Assembly (NCBI RefSeq): GCF_030053155.1 | Contig: NZ_CP125640.1 | Location: forward strand, 1,302,001 to 1,366,000 | Origin: Rhizobium sp. BT03 | GTDB taxonomy: Bacteria; Pseudomonadota; Alphaproteobacteria; Rhizobiales; Rhizobiaceae | Direction of reading: 5' to 3' | Length of the DNA stretch: 64,000 nucleotides | Shown: positions 54,585-63,565 of the stretch, piece by piece | How positions within the stretch are numbered: position 1 is the stretch's first letter | How the letters are laid out: every line of letters begins with the position of its first letter | Position numbers and translations under genes: made by a program | Notes under the pieces: generated by a model | Databases searched by the model: none | What the model was told of the DNA's origin: nothing | Seen by the model: the letters and a program-made list of their open reading frames with translations, nothing else

Positions 54585-54613
54585 CAACAAGCCGCCGTCA
54601 GGCGGCTTTGTTG
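54585..54613. other. hairpin upstream of the acetyltransferase gene
   Basis: CAACAAGCCGCC and GGCGGCTTTGTTG pair over twelve positions with one bulge and a four-base loop, 46 bases before ATG 54659. It could end a transcript from the dmeR promoter region or fold in the leader of the downstream gene. There is no clean T-run. Confidence 0.3.
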
Positions 54614-54658
54614 TATCGGCAGCGTCCTGACGGCAGACTATCAAAGGACGCGAAGACC

Positions 54659-55153
54659 ATGACCGAAATCGAAGACAGCGAAATTTCATTGATGCGCCCG
54701 TCGGTGGTGACGATCCGTACCGCCAAGCCGCGCGACCTGCCCGAACTCAACGAGATGATCGCCCTGCTGGCCGCCCATCACGGCGATTCGGCCGGGACGA
54801 CGCCCGAACAATTGGAGCGCGATCTGTTCGGCCCCCTGCCCTGGATCCATGCGCTGGTCGCCGAAACCGGCGAAGGGCTGATCGGCTACGCCATTCTCGT
54901 GCCGCTCTACAGGGCACAGGAGGGCAAGCGCGGCATGGACCTGCACCATCTCTTCGTGCGCGACGGCCATCGCGGCCACGGCACCGGCCAGCTGCTCGTC
55001 GACCGCGCCCGCGAAACCGCGCGCAATGCCGGCTGCGGCTACCTCTCCGTCAGCGCCGCCACCGGAAACGTGCTGGCGCATCGCTTCTACGAACAGCTGG
55101 ATTTCACCCCGCGGCCGGTCACCGGCATGCGGTATATGCAGTCGATCGCGTGA
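54659..55153 (+). CDS. GNAT family N-acetyltransferase
   Basis: The product has 164 residues. The GNAT core is RTAKPRDLPELNEMIALLAAHH, then the acetyl-CoA loop RDGHRGHGTGQLLVDRARE (about 101-119) and the AHRFYEQLDFTPRPV helix-strand near the C-terminus. The substrate is unknown. The first 17 residues (MTEIEDSEISLMRPSV) lie before the domain. Confidence 0.87.
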   Translation: MTEIEDSEISLMRPSVVTIRTAKPRDLPELNEMIALLAAHHGDSAGTTPEQLERDLFGPLPWIHALVAETGEGLIGYAILVPLYRAQEGKRGMDLHHLFVRDGHRGHGTGQLLVDRARETARNAGCGYLSVSAATGNVLAHRFYEQLDFTPRPVTGMRYMQSIA

Positions 55154-55165
55154 GGCAGATCTGTC

Positions 55166-56080
55166 CTACCGTCCCGGTACCGCCTTCAAATAGGCGGCGA
55201 TCGCCTCGCGATCGGCGGCCGGCAGATGGGCGATGTTCTGCTGCACATCGACCATCGAGCCGCCGACGCTGTCGAAATCGGGGGTGAAGCCGGTTTCGAG
55301 GTAGCTGGCGATATCGGTCTCGCTCCAGCCGCCGATGCTTTTCGACGCCGGGGTGATATCGGGTATGCTGCCCTTGCCTTCCGGATTGGGCGCGCCGGCG
55401 AGCCACTGACCGGCCTCAAAGCCGCCGAGCGCATCGCGCGGCGTGTGACATTCGCCGCAATGACCGGGGCCTTCGACGAGATACTGCCCGCGCTTGATCT
55501 TGTCGTCACTCTTGGAAAGAGCGACGCGCGGCTGGTCGTTGAAATAGAGGAATTTCCAGCCGCCGAGCGCCAGCCGGATGTTATAGGGGAACGGCAGCTC
55601 GTGCGGGGGCGCGACGTTGGCGCTCTTCGGCAGGGTCTTCAGGAATGCGAAGAGATCGTTGACGTCCTTGTCGCTCATGCGGGAATAGGAACTATAGGGA
55701 AAAGACGGGTAGAGATGCTGTCCATCAGGCCCGACGCCGCGCTTCATCGCGTTACCGAACTCGGCGAGCGTCCAGGCGCCGATGCCGGCCTTTTCATCGG
55801 GCGAGATGTTCGGCACGTGGAAGGTGCCGAAAGGGCTCTTCAGCGCTAGGCCGCCCGACAGCGTCAGCTTGGCATCGCCTTCGGAACCGGGGGCGGAATG
55901 ACAGCTGACACAGCCGCCGGCCCAGAACACCATCTGGCCGTTTGCCGGATCCGGCGCGCCGAGACCGGCCCAATGGCTTTCCGGCAGCGGATCGGGTGCG
56001 GTGACGAGATAGAAGGCACCACCGCCCAGCATGGCGACGCCGATCAGACAGAGCAGTAACCGGATGAACCTGCGGATCAT
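55166..56080 (-). CDS. membrane-anchored diheme cytochrome c
   Basis: The product has 304 residues. The N-terminal anchor or signal is at about 5-27. Two haem sites are CVSCH and CGECH, each heading a cytochrome c domain that ends in a Met-containing segment (YSRMSDKDVND, then GGSMVDVQQNI). This is the alcohol dehydrogenase subunit-II / gluconate dehydrogenase type that passes electrons from a periplasmic enzyme to the respiratory chain. No dehydrogenase partner is adjacent. ATG 56080 has GGAG upstream. Confidence 0.9.
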   Translation of the reverse strand: MIRRFIRLLLCLIGVAMLGGGAFYLVTAPDPLPESHWAGLGAPDPANGQMVFWAGGCVSCHSAPGSEGDAKLTLSGGLALKSPFGTFHVPNISPDEKAGIGAWTLAEFGNAMKRGVGPDGQHLYPSFPYSSYSRMSDKDVNDLFAFLKTLPKSANVAPPHELPFPYNIRLALGGWKFLYFNDQPRVALSKSDDKIKRGQYLVEGPGHCGECHTPRDALGGFEAGQWLAGAPNPEGKGSIPDITPASKSIGGWSETDIASYLETGFTPDFDSVGGSMVDVQQNIAHLPAADREAIAAYLKAVPGR

Positions 56081-56192
56081 ACTCCGCCTCCCCTTTGCCG
56101 AGATTTCCTCGGGCGGATAATAAGTCGACCCGCGCCAGCGGCAAGGCCGGCGCGGATCGCGTATCAAGATCCGGATGAAGATGGCCTATCGC

Positions 56193-56633
56193 TCACTCCT
56201 TGATGCGATAGGCCTTGTGACAGCCGCCGCAGCTGGCGCCGAGCGTGTTGACCGTGGCGCCGACAGCCGCGGCATCGGCCGGAAGCTGGGCGAGCGCGGT
56301 TTCGGCATCGCCGGAGAGCTTGGCGGCGCGCGCCTTGAAGTCGTCCATGTTTTCCCAGATCTTCGGGCTCGCTTCCGCATCGCCCGTTTCCGTGCCCGGC
56401 TTGAACTGATCGGGGAACACCTTGGCCGTTGCGGCAATCGTCGTCAGCGCCGTCTTCACCGCTTCGGCATCATAGGGCTTGGTGCCCTTGGCGATGGCTC
56501 CCAAGGCGCCGGCCGCGCCGCCGATCTGCTTCATCAGGGCAATGCGCGAATCATGCGTACCATCGGCGGCGGTCACCGAACCGAAGGCTATGCCGGCCAT
56601 CGCTGCGGCGGCAGCTACTGCTTTCCAATTCAT
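56193..56633 (-). CDS. cytochrome c' / c-556 family protein
   Basis: The product has 146 residues with a signal peptide of about 22 residues (AAAAAMAGIAFGSVTAAD). The helical bundle ends in the haem-binding CGGCHKAYR (about 135-143), the position typical of class II cytochromes. It is periplasmic; proposed roles are electron transfer or binding of NO or CO. GGAGAGG precedes the ATG. It lies 112 bases upstream of the diheme cytochrome gene on the same strand. Confidence 0.9.
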   Translation of the reverse strand: MNWKAVAAAAAMAGIAFGSVTAADGTHDSRIALMKQIGGAAGALGAIAKGTKPYDAEAVKTALTTIAATAKVFPDQFKPGTETGDAEASPKIWENMDDFKARAAKLSGDAETALAQLPADAAAVGATVNTLGASCGGCHKAYRIKE

Positions 56634-56767
56634 ATTTCCTCTCCAATTTTCTGAAGGCCAAGGCGGCCGACGGCCAATCTGCACCGGGAGCATGACAAAA
56701 TCCATGCCCTCCGGGCAGTCACGTTTTGCCGGATCATCATAAAAACAATGTGATAGACCTTGGCAAT

Positions 56768-57403
56768 TCAGGCGCTTTTCCACCCCTGCCAGAGGCTGAA
56801 GGCGGAAACCGCAACCAGCAGCAGCCCGGCGCAGCGACCGACGAAGGCCGTGGCATCGGGATTGGCGACGAGAAGATCGCGGCTGCGGCCGGCGGTCATC
56901 GCCAGCGTGCCGTAAATGGCGAACTGGGTGGCCACCGTCATGGCGCCCATGATCAGGCCCTGCCTCCAGACCGGGCCAAATTCCGGCCTCAGGAACTGCG
57001 GATAGACGGCGAACATGAAGATATAGGCCTTCGGATTGACGAGGCAGGTGACCGCACCCTGGCGGAAGGCGCGCCAACCGGAGCGCGCCGTTCCGGGCCC
57101 GACCGCCTCGACGGTGATCGAACTGCGCATCAGCGAAATGCCGATCCAGATCATATAGGCGACGCCGGCAAAGAGCAGCACGTTGAAAAGCTGCGGCAGC
57201 ATGGTGACGAGCAGACCGACACCGGCCGCCCCATAGGCCGAATGCACGGCGCCGCCCGCCATGATGCCGCCTGTCGCCGCCAGCCCACGCCTGACGCCGC
57301 CGGTCAGCGCATTGGCGAGCACGAAGAGCATATCCATGCCCGGCACGATGATGATGCCGAAAAGAAGGGTGAAGAAAAGCCAGAGGTTTTCGTGGTAGTT
57401 CAT
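56768..57403 (-). CDS. LysE family amino-acid exporter
   Basis: The product has 211 residues and six hydrophobic segments. The LysE/RhtB features are FGIIIVPGMDMLFVLANALTGG (segment 1 and loop) and GAVTCLVNPKAYIFMFAVYPQF (about 115-136). It exports an amino acid or similar metabolite. It is divergent from the WYL regulator, with 130 bases between starts and an inverted repeat in that gap, so it may be the regulator's target. Confidence 0.88.
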   Translation of the reverse strand: MNYHENLWLFFTLLFGIIIVPGMDMLFVLANALTGGVRRGLAATGGIMAGGAVHSAYGAAGVGLLVTMLPQLFNVLLFAGVAYMIWIGISLMRSSITVEAVGPGTARSGWRAFRQGAVTCLVNPKAYIFMFAVYPQFLRPEFGPVWRQGLIMGAMTVATQFAIYGTLAMTAGRSRDLLVANPDATAFVGRCAGLLLVAVSAFSLWQGWKSA

Positions 57404-57490
57404 GTCAGTTACCGCCTTGTCGGTCCATGGGCCGTTTTGAAAGACCCTGATTGATTTCAATCCGATAGGCGGCTCTATACGCAAACCCAA

Positions 57491-57508
57491 CTGACAGTGT
57501 ATTGTCAG
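57491..57508. promoter_or_regulatory. operator of the WYL regulator
   Basis: CTGACA-GTGTAT-TGTCAG is a perfect 6-6-6 inverted repeat. TGACA-N6-TGTCA sites are recognised by YafY/DeoR-like WYL regulators. It lies 25 bases upstream of the regulator start and about 88 bases upstream of the divergent lysE start. Confidence 0.7.
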
Positions 57509-57533
57509 GAGCGTGAGGGATGGGAGAGGCAAA

Positions 57534-58226
57534 ATGCGCAAGGCCTCACGGCTGTTCGAGATCATTCAGATCCTGCGGCTGGCCAGAAAACCGATGACGG
57601 CGGCTGCGATGGCCGAGACGCTCGAAGTGACGGTGCGCTCGATCTATCGCGATATCGCCGCGCTACAGGCGATGCGGGTGCCGATCGAGGGCGGGCGCGG
57701 CATCGGCTATATCATGCGGCCGGGTTTCGACCTGCCGCCGCTGATGTTCTCGATCGAGGAGATGGAGGCGATCGTGCTGTCGCTGGCGCTGCTCGAACGC
57801 ACCGCCGACGAAGAGCTGAAGCAGGCGGCGCGCCGGGTCAACCGGAAGATATCAGGCGCCGTGCCGGCGCCGCTGCGCCAGGCGATGGACAGCAAGGCAC
57901 TCTATGCCTGGGGCTCGATCGCACAGCCGGCAGGCCTCGACCTTGCGATCGTGCGCCGGGCGATCCGCGACGAATGCAAGCTGATGCTCGGCTACCGCGA
58001 CGAACTCGGCCGCGCGAGCGAGCGAACGATCCAGCCGATCGCGCTGATCTACTATTCGCAGACCGCCAATATCGTCGCCTGGTGCGAACTGCGCCAGGCG
58101 ATCCGTAATTTCCGCAGCGATCGTGTGGAGCATTGCGCGGCGCGTGACGAGTTCTTCAAGGGTGATGGCGACAGGCTGCGGGAATTGTGGACGAGCGGGT
58201 GGACGGAGAAGGCTGTGCCGGGGTGA
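57534..58226 (+). CDS. YafY-like WYL domain transcriptional regulator
   Basis: The product has 230 residues. The N-terminal winged helix reads LFEIIQILRLARKPMTAAAMAETLEVTVRSIYRDIAALQ (located at about 7-45), followed by GGRGIGYIMRPGFDLPPLMF. The WYL domain (about 140-205) has PIALIYYSQTANIVAWCELR and FRSDRVEH. Such proteins sense a small molecule or nucleotide and repress neighbouring genes. GGGAGAGGC precedes ATG 57534. Confidence 0.88.
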   Translation: MRKASRLFEIIQILRLARKPMTAAAMAETLEVTVRSIYRDIAALQAMRVPIEGGRGIGYIMRPGFDLPPLMFSIEEMEAIVLSLALLERTADEELKQAARRVNRKISGAVPAPLRQAMDSKALYAWGSIAQPAGLDLAIVRRAIRDECKLMLGYRDELGRASERTIQPIALIYYSQTANIVAWCELRQAIRNFRSDRVEHCAARDEFFKGDGDRLRELWTSGWTEKAVPG

Positions 58227-58629
58227 CAGGTGGGCGTTTATGCGAACAGGTTGGCAGCGTTTGAGGCACGAGCGGGAGATCAGCGCCATGCGGCCCCCGG
58301 GGAAGCGCTTCGTACCTGGCACATCTTCGACGTCGCCAAAGGACCGCCGACATCTGCCCCCTCCTCCGTCATCCTCGGGCTTGACCTGGCTTGACCCGAG
58401 TATCCACGCCGACCTCCATCAGCAGCGGGCATGGATCCTCGGCTCAAGGCTGCTCAAGGCCGAGGATGACGGAGGGTGGGGTTGCGTTCCGCCAAACTCA
58501 CCGTCGGCGGGTTGGGCGCTTCTTCGGGGAGGCCCCCGCAATCTCAGTCAATTTCTGTCATAGAGTCGGCAAAGGCCGAGCATGACATAAGCAGCATCTG
58601 GCTGACCTTTATCGACAGTCCATCCCAGC
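58227..58629. other. 403-base gap largely filled by a palindromic repeat
   Basis: Short frames here reflect the repeat at 58357-58481 and have no protein-like composition. The WYL gene ends just before, and the convergent metallophosphoesterase gene ends just after. I see no separate terminator apart from the repeat itself. Confidence 0.45.
58357..58481. repeat. palindromic repeat related to the cluster at 51633
   Basis: CCCCTCCTCCGTCATCCTCGG at the left end and CCGAGGATGACGGAGGGTGGGG at the right end are inverse copies (20 positions with one mismatch). Inside are CTTGACCCGAGTATCCA and GGCTCAAGGC, the same words as in the 51850-51993 block. It lies between two convergent genes. Confidence 0.78.
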
Positions 58630-59475
58630 CTAATAAACCAGCGTCCGGCTCTCCTCGCGGCCGAAGCCGCGGATTTCGATTCGGTCGGGATGGACCTCGA
58701 CGATGGCGAAGGCGTTTTCAGCCTCGGTGTCGACCACGCCCTTGAAATTGACGAAGTGGCAGGCGCCGACCTTGCCGTAATTTCCGGCGTGGTTATGGCC
58801 GTTCAAATAGGCGACGACGTTGTCGTGCGCGGCGAGCAGCGCGACAATGTGGTCGCAGTCCCACATATCGTGCTCGCCGGCGGGATAGACCGGATAGTGG
58901 TTCATGACGATCACCTTCTCGCCGGCCGCAGCAGCGCTTGCGATCTCATCGCCGAGCCAGGCGAACTGCTCGTCGCTCAGCGCGCCGTTCCAGCGATGGG
59001 CATTCCGGGCACCCCTCGCCTGCAGTTCCGCCAGCATCTGTGCCGCCAGGGCGCGGTGCGGATGTCCTTCGGGCGGCGCGAAGGTGCTGACCTCGTTGCC
59101 GTCGAGCACGATGAAGCGCCAGCCGTGGCGGCGGAAGCTGTAATAGGGCGACGGCATGCCGAGGCGCGCGGCGACTTCGGAGAGATGCCCCGCGGAGACC
59201 GAGAAATCGTGATTGCCGAGCAGGAAGAGCGCCTCGTGCCGGAGCTTCCCATAGACCGGCAGGATATCGTCGAAGCTCTTGAAGCTGCGGTCGATGACAT
59301 CGCCGAGCGTCATGACGAAGCTCAATTCCTCGCCGTTGAAGACCTCAATCGCCTCGGCGAGTTTGGCGAGGCTGTTAGCGTAGTAGCGGTCCATGGCCGC
59401 ATGCGGCGGGATTGCCGCATATTGCGGGTCGGCGATGATGCCGAAGCGGAAGCGGGAAGAAGGGGCTGAAGACAT
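58630..59475 (-). CDS. calcineurin-like metallophosphoesterase (ADP-ribose/CDP-alcohol diphosphatase-like)
   Basis: The product has 281 residues. Metal motifs in order are ADPQYAA (about 15), LGDVIDR (about 57), LGNHDFS (about 86), NHYPVYP (about 193) and NGHNHAGN (about 226). The first motif reads DPQ rather than DxH, as in the Mn-dependent ADP-ribose/CDP-alcohol diphosphatases. It would hydrolyse a nucleoside diphosphate derivative in the cytoplasm. The natural substrate is uncertain. Confidence 0.87.
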   Translation of the reverse strand: MSSAPSSRFRFGIIADPQYAAIPPHAAMDRYYANSLAKLAEAIEVFNGEELSFVMTLGDVIDRSFKSFDDILPVYGKLRHEALFLLGNHDFSVSAGHLSEVAARLGMPSPYYSFRRHGWRFIVLDGNEVSTFAPPEGHPHRALAAQMLAELQARGARNAHRWNGALSDEQFAWLGDEIASAAAAGEKVIVMNHYPVYPAGEHDMWDCDHIVALLAAHDNVVAYLNGHNHAGNYGKVGACHFVNFKGVVDTEAENAFAIVEVHPDRIEIRGFGREESRTLVY

Positions 59476-59584
59476 GGGGCCTGATTAGGAGTGACCGGTG
59501 ACAGGAATGTGACGGTGTCCTAAACCATGATCGAACGGCGTCAACTGCCGAGATCCCCGAGCTTTGATTGCAGATCCGACCTGT

Positions 59585-60265
59585 TCATTTTACCTGGAGC
59601 GCATTGATCAAAACGGCAAGAACGTCGTGTAGATCTGGCGCGACATAGGCGCATAGGTTTTGGGTATCCGGCGTTGGCTGAACGAGGTCGGGCACCATTA
59701 TGGTCATCAGACCGGCACGAGATGCCGAAAGCACACCGTTGCGAGAATCCTCGAGTGCAACAGAACGGCTGGGGTTCACCCCTAACCGGCTTGCGGCTTT
59801 CAGGTATGGCTCCGGATGAGGTTTGCCCGCGCTATAGTCTCCGCGGGCGATGATGTGCGCAAAGCGATCCTTCAGATTCACCGCCAGCAGATGGCTAAGC
59901 ACCGTGTCATGGTCCGAGGAGGTGACGATGGCCCACGGAAGTTGAATTTCTTCCAGCCAGTCCAATATTTCAATGACCCCTGGCTTGAGGCGCAGCTCTG
60001 TTGCAACCATCGTCCGGAACCGATCCGAGGCTTGATTCCACACGTCCTCGATGGGAAACTCTCCGCCAAGATGCAGGCCCAAAAGCGCTCTGGCCGACAT
60101 GCCGGGTAATCCAATCGTTTCCAGATAGACGGACACCGGGATATCAAACCCGTTTTCCTCAGCGGCCTTGATAACGGCGTCCCGATACAAAGCCTCGGTA
60201 TCGAAAATTAAGCCGTCCATGTCGAACAGGACCGCTTCGGGCTTGAAGGGAAGCTGCTTCATCAT
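59585..60265 (-). CDS. HAD superfamily hydrolase, beta-phosphoglucomutase-like
   Basis: The product has 226 residues. Motif I is VLFDMDGLIFDTE (Asp15, Asp17), motif II VTSSDHD, motif III GKPHPEPYLKAA, motif IV LEDSRNGV. A cap domain sits between motifs I and II. The family dephosphorylates sugar phosphates or interconverts beta-phosphoglucose. The gene is a little AT-richer than its neighbours and has no clear Shine-Dalgarno sequence before ATG 60265. Confidence 0.85.
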   Translation of the reverse strand: MMKQLPFKPEAVLFDMDGLIFDTEALYRDAVIKAAEENGFDIPVSVYLETIGLPGMSARALLGLHLGGEFPIEDVWNQASDRFRTMVATELRLKPGVIEILDWLEEIQLPWAIVTSSDHDTVLSHLLAVNLKDRFAHIIARGDYSAGKPHPEPYLKAASRLGVNPSRSVALEDSRNGVLSASRAGLMTIMVPDLVQPTPDTQNLCAYVAPDLHDVLAVLINALQVK

Positions 60266-60309
60266 CGATCTTTGGGCGCTCAAAATTTCAAGATTTCGCG
60301 ACTGGCGCA

Positions 60310-60344
60310 TAAAACGAAACACCCGGCGTTTGTGGCGCCGGGTG
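60310..60344 (-). terminator. Rho-independent terminator of sodB
   Basis: A 9-bp perfect stem, CACCCGGCG / CGCCGGGTG, with a seven-base loop is followed on the minus strand by TTTCGTTTT. It lies 55 bases after the sodB stop codon. Confidence 0.8.
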
Positions 60345-60398
60345 CTGAACTTAAAGAGGCTGAGACATCGCCGCCCATGGCGGCTGGTCCGGGCCCGC

Positions 60399-61001
60399 TT
60401 ACTTCGTGGCTTCTTCGTAGCGCTCCAGGACGTAATCCCAGTTGATCAGGCTATCGACGAAGGCCTCGAGGTATTTCGGGCGGGCGTTGCGATAGTCGAT
60501 GTAATAGGAGTGTTCCCAGACGTCGACGCCGAGGATCGGGGTGGCGCCGTGGACGAGCGGGTTTTCGCCGTTCGGGGTCTTGGAGATTTCGAGCTTGCCG
60601 TTCTTGACGGAAACCCAGGCCCAGCCAGAGCCGAACTGGGTGGCGCCGGCATTGGCGAAATCGGCCTTGAACTTGTCGTAGCCGCCGAGATCGGAGGCGA
60701 AGGCTGCTTCCAGCTTGCCCGGCAGCTTGTTGCCGCCGCCGCCCTTCTTCATCCACTTCCAGAAATGGATGTGGTTGTAGTGCTGCGCGGCATTGTTGAA
60801 GAGGCCAGCATTGGTGCCGAAGGACTTCTTCACGACGTCTTCGAGCGACAGATCCGAAAGGCCGGCTTCGGCGGCGAGCTTGTTGCCGTTGTCGACATAG
60901 GCCTTGTGGTGCTTATCGTGGTGAAACTCCAGCGTTTCCTTCGACATGAAGGGAGCAAGTGCTTCGTAATCATAGGGAAGTTCAGGCAATTCGAAAGCCA
61001 T
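60399..61001 (-). CDS. sodB: iron superoxide dismutase
   Basis: The product has 200 residues. Metal ligands are His27 (in FHHDKHHKAY), His77 (NHIHFW), Asp160 and His164 (DVWEHSYYIDY). The outer-sphere glutamine sits in NNAAQHY (Gln73), the position used by Fe-type enzymes, so Fe is preferred. It removes superoxide in the cytoplasm. ATG 61001 has AGGAG seven bases upstream; an in-frame ATG at 61034 is unlikely. Confidence 0.95.
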   Translation of the reverse strand: MAFELPELPYDYEALAPFMSKETLEFHHDKHHKAYVDNGNKLAAEAGLSDLSLEDVVKKSFGTNAGLFNNAAQHYNHIHFWKWMKKGGGGNKLPGKLEAAFASDLGGYDKFKADFANAGATQFGSGWAWVSVKNGKLEISKTPNGENPLVHGATPILGVDVWEHSYYIDYRNARPKYLEAFVDSLINWDYVLERYEEATK

Positions 61002-61212
61002 GTCAGATCTCCTCTTGGCAATAGATTGCGTCATCGGCAGGTGAGGCGGAACATAGGAGGGGAAGGGAGGAGAGGCAACCGGCGAAATGTCAAAAAACGA
61101 TCCGTCGGAGGAAAATTTGCCTCAGTTACCGGGCTGGAATCGGGCGGGAAAATCACCCGGGATGCCCGCCCCGAAAACCGCTTCCCGGCGACACACCGCA
61201 ACGGAGATCAAT

Positions 61213-61539
61213 ATGAACAGGAATATAATCCCGCTTCTGACCACTGCCGCGCTTATTAGTCTCGCGGGCGCAGCACATGCCTCTTCGGACGACGCCTGGA
61301 AACAGCTGGCAGCCGACGTCGAGGCCAAGTGCAAGAAGGCCGCTGTCGCGATCGACAAACCTGCCGCCAGCGTCGATCCCTTCGGCACCAGCCATTTCGG
61401 ACTGGCTTTGGTGACGGGAAAGCCGAAGGGCGCCAACGGCCTGGTCGCGCAGATCTGCGTGTACGACAAGCAGACGAAAACCGTCGAGATCGGCAGCGAG
61501 CTCGACGCCAAAAAGCTTGGCCTCGCACCGGCAAGATAG
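61213..61539 (+). CDS. small exported hypothetical protein
   Basis: The 108-residue product starts MNRNIIPLLTTAALISLAGAAHAS, a clear signal peptide with cleavage after AHA. The mature part contains two Cys (in KCKKAAV and QICVYDK), a GTSHFGLALVTGK stretch and an acidic end. ATG 61213 has GGAGATC upstream; the open frame extends to 61087 without protein-like composition. A periplasmic protein of unknown function. Confidence 0.75.
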   Translation: MNRNIIPLLTTAALISLAGAAHASSDDAWKQLAADVEAKCKKAAVAIDKPAASVDPFGTSHFGLALVTGKPKGANGLVAQICVYDKQTKTVEIGSELDAKKLGLAPAR

Positions 61540-61645
61540 GCTGCGTCGGCACTCTCCGCTTTGCGAGTATGTGCCTTCAGTCACATTTCCAACGGAACCG
61601 GACGCCACCCTCAGGAGTTGAGGACGGGGTTCAGGAGGGTGCGGG

Positions 61646-62299
61646 ATGACAGAGCTTCGCGGCAGGGCGGAAGATCAGCAGAAAATCTATCGGCGCTGGG
61701 CGCCGGTCTATGACCGCGTCTATCGCGGCATTCTGCGTGACGGCCATCGCAAGCTGGCCGCACTCGCCGCTGCGGCCGGCACCGATATTCTGGAAGTCGG
61801 CGTCGGCACCGGCCTGACGCTCGGCCACTATCCCAGCCGCTGCCGGGTGACCGGCATCGACATCTCCGAACACATGATCGCGCGGGCGCGCGAAAAGGTG
61901 CGCCGCGACAAGCTGCAGCATATCAAGGCGCTTGAGGTGATGGATGCGCATGCGCTGAGCTTTGCCGACCGGTCTTTCGATGCGGTTTGCCTGCCCTTCG
62001 TCATCACGCTCATCCCCGAGCCCGAGCGGGCGCTCGATGAATGCGCCCGGGTGCTGCGGCCGGGCGGCGAGATCATCCTCGCCAGCAAGCTTGGCGACGG
62101 CGCCGGCCTGCAGGGCGCAATCGAGGCGGCGGTGGCGCCGCTCGTGCGTCACATCGGCTGGTCCTCCGCCTTCCGCATCCACCGCATCATTGCCTGGGCC
62201 GAGCGTCGCGGCGATTTTTCCGCTGCCGAGATTCTGCCGGTCTTTCCGAACGGCTTCTTCAAGATCGTCCGGCTGAAGCAGCGCGGACTTTCCGCCTGA
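61646..62299 (+). CDS. class I SAM-dependent methyltransferase, PmtA-like (phosphatidylethanolamine N-methyltransferase)
   Basis: The product has 217 residues. It has QKIYRRWAPVYDRVYRG, the SAM-binding motif ILEVGVGTGLTLGHYP (about 48-63), GIDISEHMIARARE, and LPFVITLIPEPERALDEC with VLRPGGEIILAS. The pattern resembles the Rhodobacter-type phospholipid N-methyltransferase that makes phosphatidylcholine, an important lipid in rhizobia. Other small-molecule methyltransferases share the core, so the substrate is likely but unproved. Confidence 0.75.
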   Translation: MTELRGRAEDQQKIYRRWAPVYDRVYRGILRDGHRKLAALAAAAGTDILEVGVGTGLTLGHYPSRCRVTGIDISEHMIARAREKVRRDKLQHIKALEVMDAHALSFADRSFDAVCLPFVITLIPEPERALDECARVLRPGGEIILASKLGDGAGLQGAIEAAVAPLVRHIGWSSAFRIHRIIAWAERRGDFSAAEILPVFPNGFFKIVRLKQRGLSA

Positions 62300-62357
62300 C
62301 ATCAGAATTTTTCCCGCATCGCGGATTCTGATGCTACCGTTCGTCTGAGGGGACCGT

Positions 62358-63089
62358 ATGACATCGGACATCTTCTTTTTCATCGTGGTGGGCTTCTGTG
62401 CGCAGATCGTCGATGGCGCACTCGGCATGGCCTTCGGCGTGCTGTCGACGACGAGCCTTCTCGCCTTCGGCGTGCCGGCGGCCAATGCCAGCGCCATGAC
62501 GCATGTGACGGAGATGTTCACGACCGCCGCATCGGGGATCTCGCATGCCTATCATCGCAATGTCGACTGGCGGCTGGTGGCGCGGCTCGCACCGGCCGGC
62601 ATGATCGGCGGGGCGATCGGCGCCTATCTGCTGGCCAATATCGACGGCAAGGTGATCGCGCCCTTCGTGTCGGCCTATCTGATCGCCATCGGCTTGTTGA
62701 TTCTCTACAAGGCCTTTCGGCCGCCAGGCAAGCGCGAGGTGCGTGACTGGGCCGTGCCGCCCGTCGGCTTTTGCGGCGGCATTCTCGATGCGATCGGCGG
62801 CGGCGGATGGGGACCTGTCGTCACCAGCACGCTGGTCGGGCGCGGCCACGATCTGAAACGGGTGATCGGCTCGACCAATTTCACCGAATTCGCGGTGACG
62901 CTGACGATTTCGCTGACCTTCATCCTGACGCTCGGCTGGTCGGAGCTCAATTCGGCGATCGGCCTGATCATCGGCGGCGTCATCGCCGCCCCTTTCGGCG
63001 CCATCCTGGTCAAGCGGCTGCCGGTGCGGGCGCTGATGGTGGCTGTCTCGATGGTCATCATCGCGACATCGGCGATACGGCTCTTCTAA
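62358..63089 (+). CDS. TauE/SafE family sulfite/anion exporter-like membrane protein
   Basis: The product has 243 residues with about eight hydrophobic segments. The two TauE repeats are visible as IVDGALGMAFGVLSTTSLLAFG (about 17-38) and GFCGGILDAIGGGGWGPVVTSTLVG (about 136-160), the latter with the Gly-rich turn. It probably moves an organosulfur or other anion. It starts 58 bases after the PmtA-like gene. Confidence 0.88.
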   Translation: MTSDIFFFIVVGFCAQIVDGALGMAFGVLSTTSLLAFGVPAANASAMTHVTEMFTTAASGISHAYHRNVDWRLVARLAPAGMIGGAIGAYLLANIDGKVIAPFVSAYLIAIGLLILYKAFRPPGKREVRDWAVPPVGFCGGILDAIGGGGWGPVVTSTLVGRGHDLKRVIGSTNFTEFAVTLTISLTFILTLGWSELNSAIGLIIGGVIAAPFGAILVKRLPVRALMVAVSMVIIATSAIRLF

Positions 63090-63104
63090 GCAGCACCGCC
63101 CGGA

Positions 63105-63455
63105 CTACAGATTGCGGCCGAAATAAACCTCTACGGAGGCGATCTTCTCATCCCGGAAGCGCAGGCTCTCCATGTTGGCGAAACTGCCGCCCTCCAATTT
63201 TTCGGCGCGGTAACGCACGGCTGCCTCGTCGCCATCGACTGCCAGGAATTCGATATGGATGGCGCGGAAGACCGGCTCCTTCGGCCAGCAGCGCTCGAAA
63301 TAGGCCGCCCGGTCGATATGGTCGTCACGCGGACTGGAGAAGGTGAAATCCTCCGTCAGCATGGCGCCGACTTTATCCTTGCGGTCAGCCAGATAGGCGG
63401 CGTAGAGATCGCGGACGGTCTGCTGCCTCGTGCGCATATCGTTCATGTCGTTCAT
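63105..63455 (-). CDS. NTF2-like / SnoaL-like protein
   Basis: The product has 116 residues with the cone-shaped NTF2 layout: RDLYAAYLADRKDKVGAML, EDFTFSSPRDDHIDRAAYFERCWP, then the strands AAVRYRAEKLEGG and SVEVYFGRNL. The fold serves as an enzyme or binding domain; no function is assigned. GGAGGATATTGCT precedes ATG 63455. It converges on the TauE gene. Confidence 0.85.
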   Translation of the reverse strand: MNDMNDMRTRQQTVRDLYAAYLADRKDKVGAMLTEDFTFSSPRDDHIDRAAYFERCWPKEPVFRAIHIEFLAVDGDEAAVRYRAEKLEGGSFANMESLRFRDEKIASVEVYFGRNL

Positions 63456-63565
63456 AGCAATATCCTCCGATTAACCGATTGCATCACGCAATCAGTTTAG
63501 CCCATTTACCTCAAATGATCCAGTTTCGGCGCAATTGCGCCTCGTGATCGACGCCGAGGCAAGGA

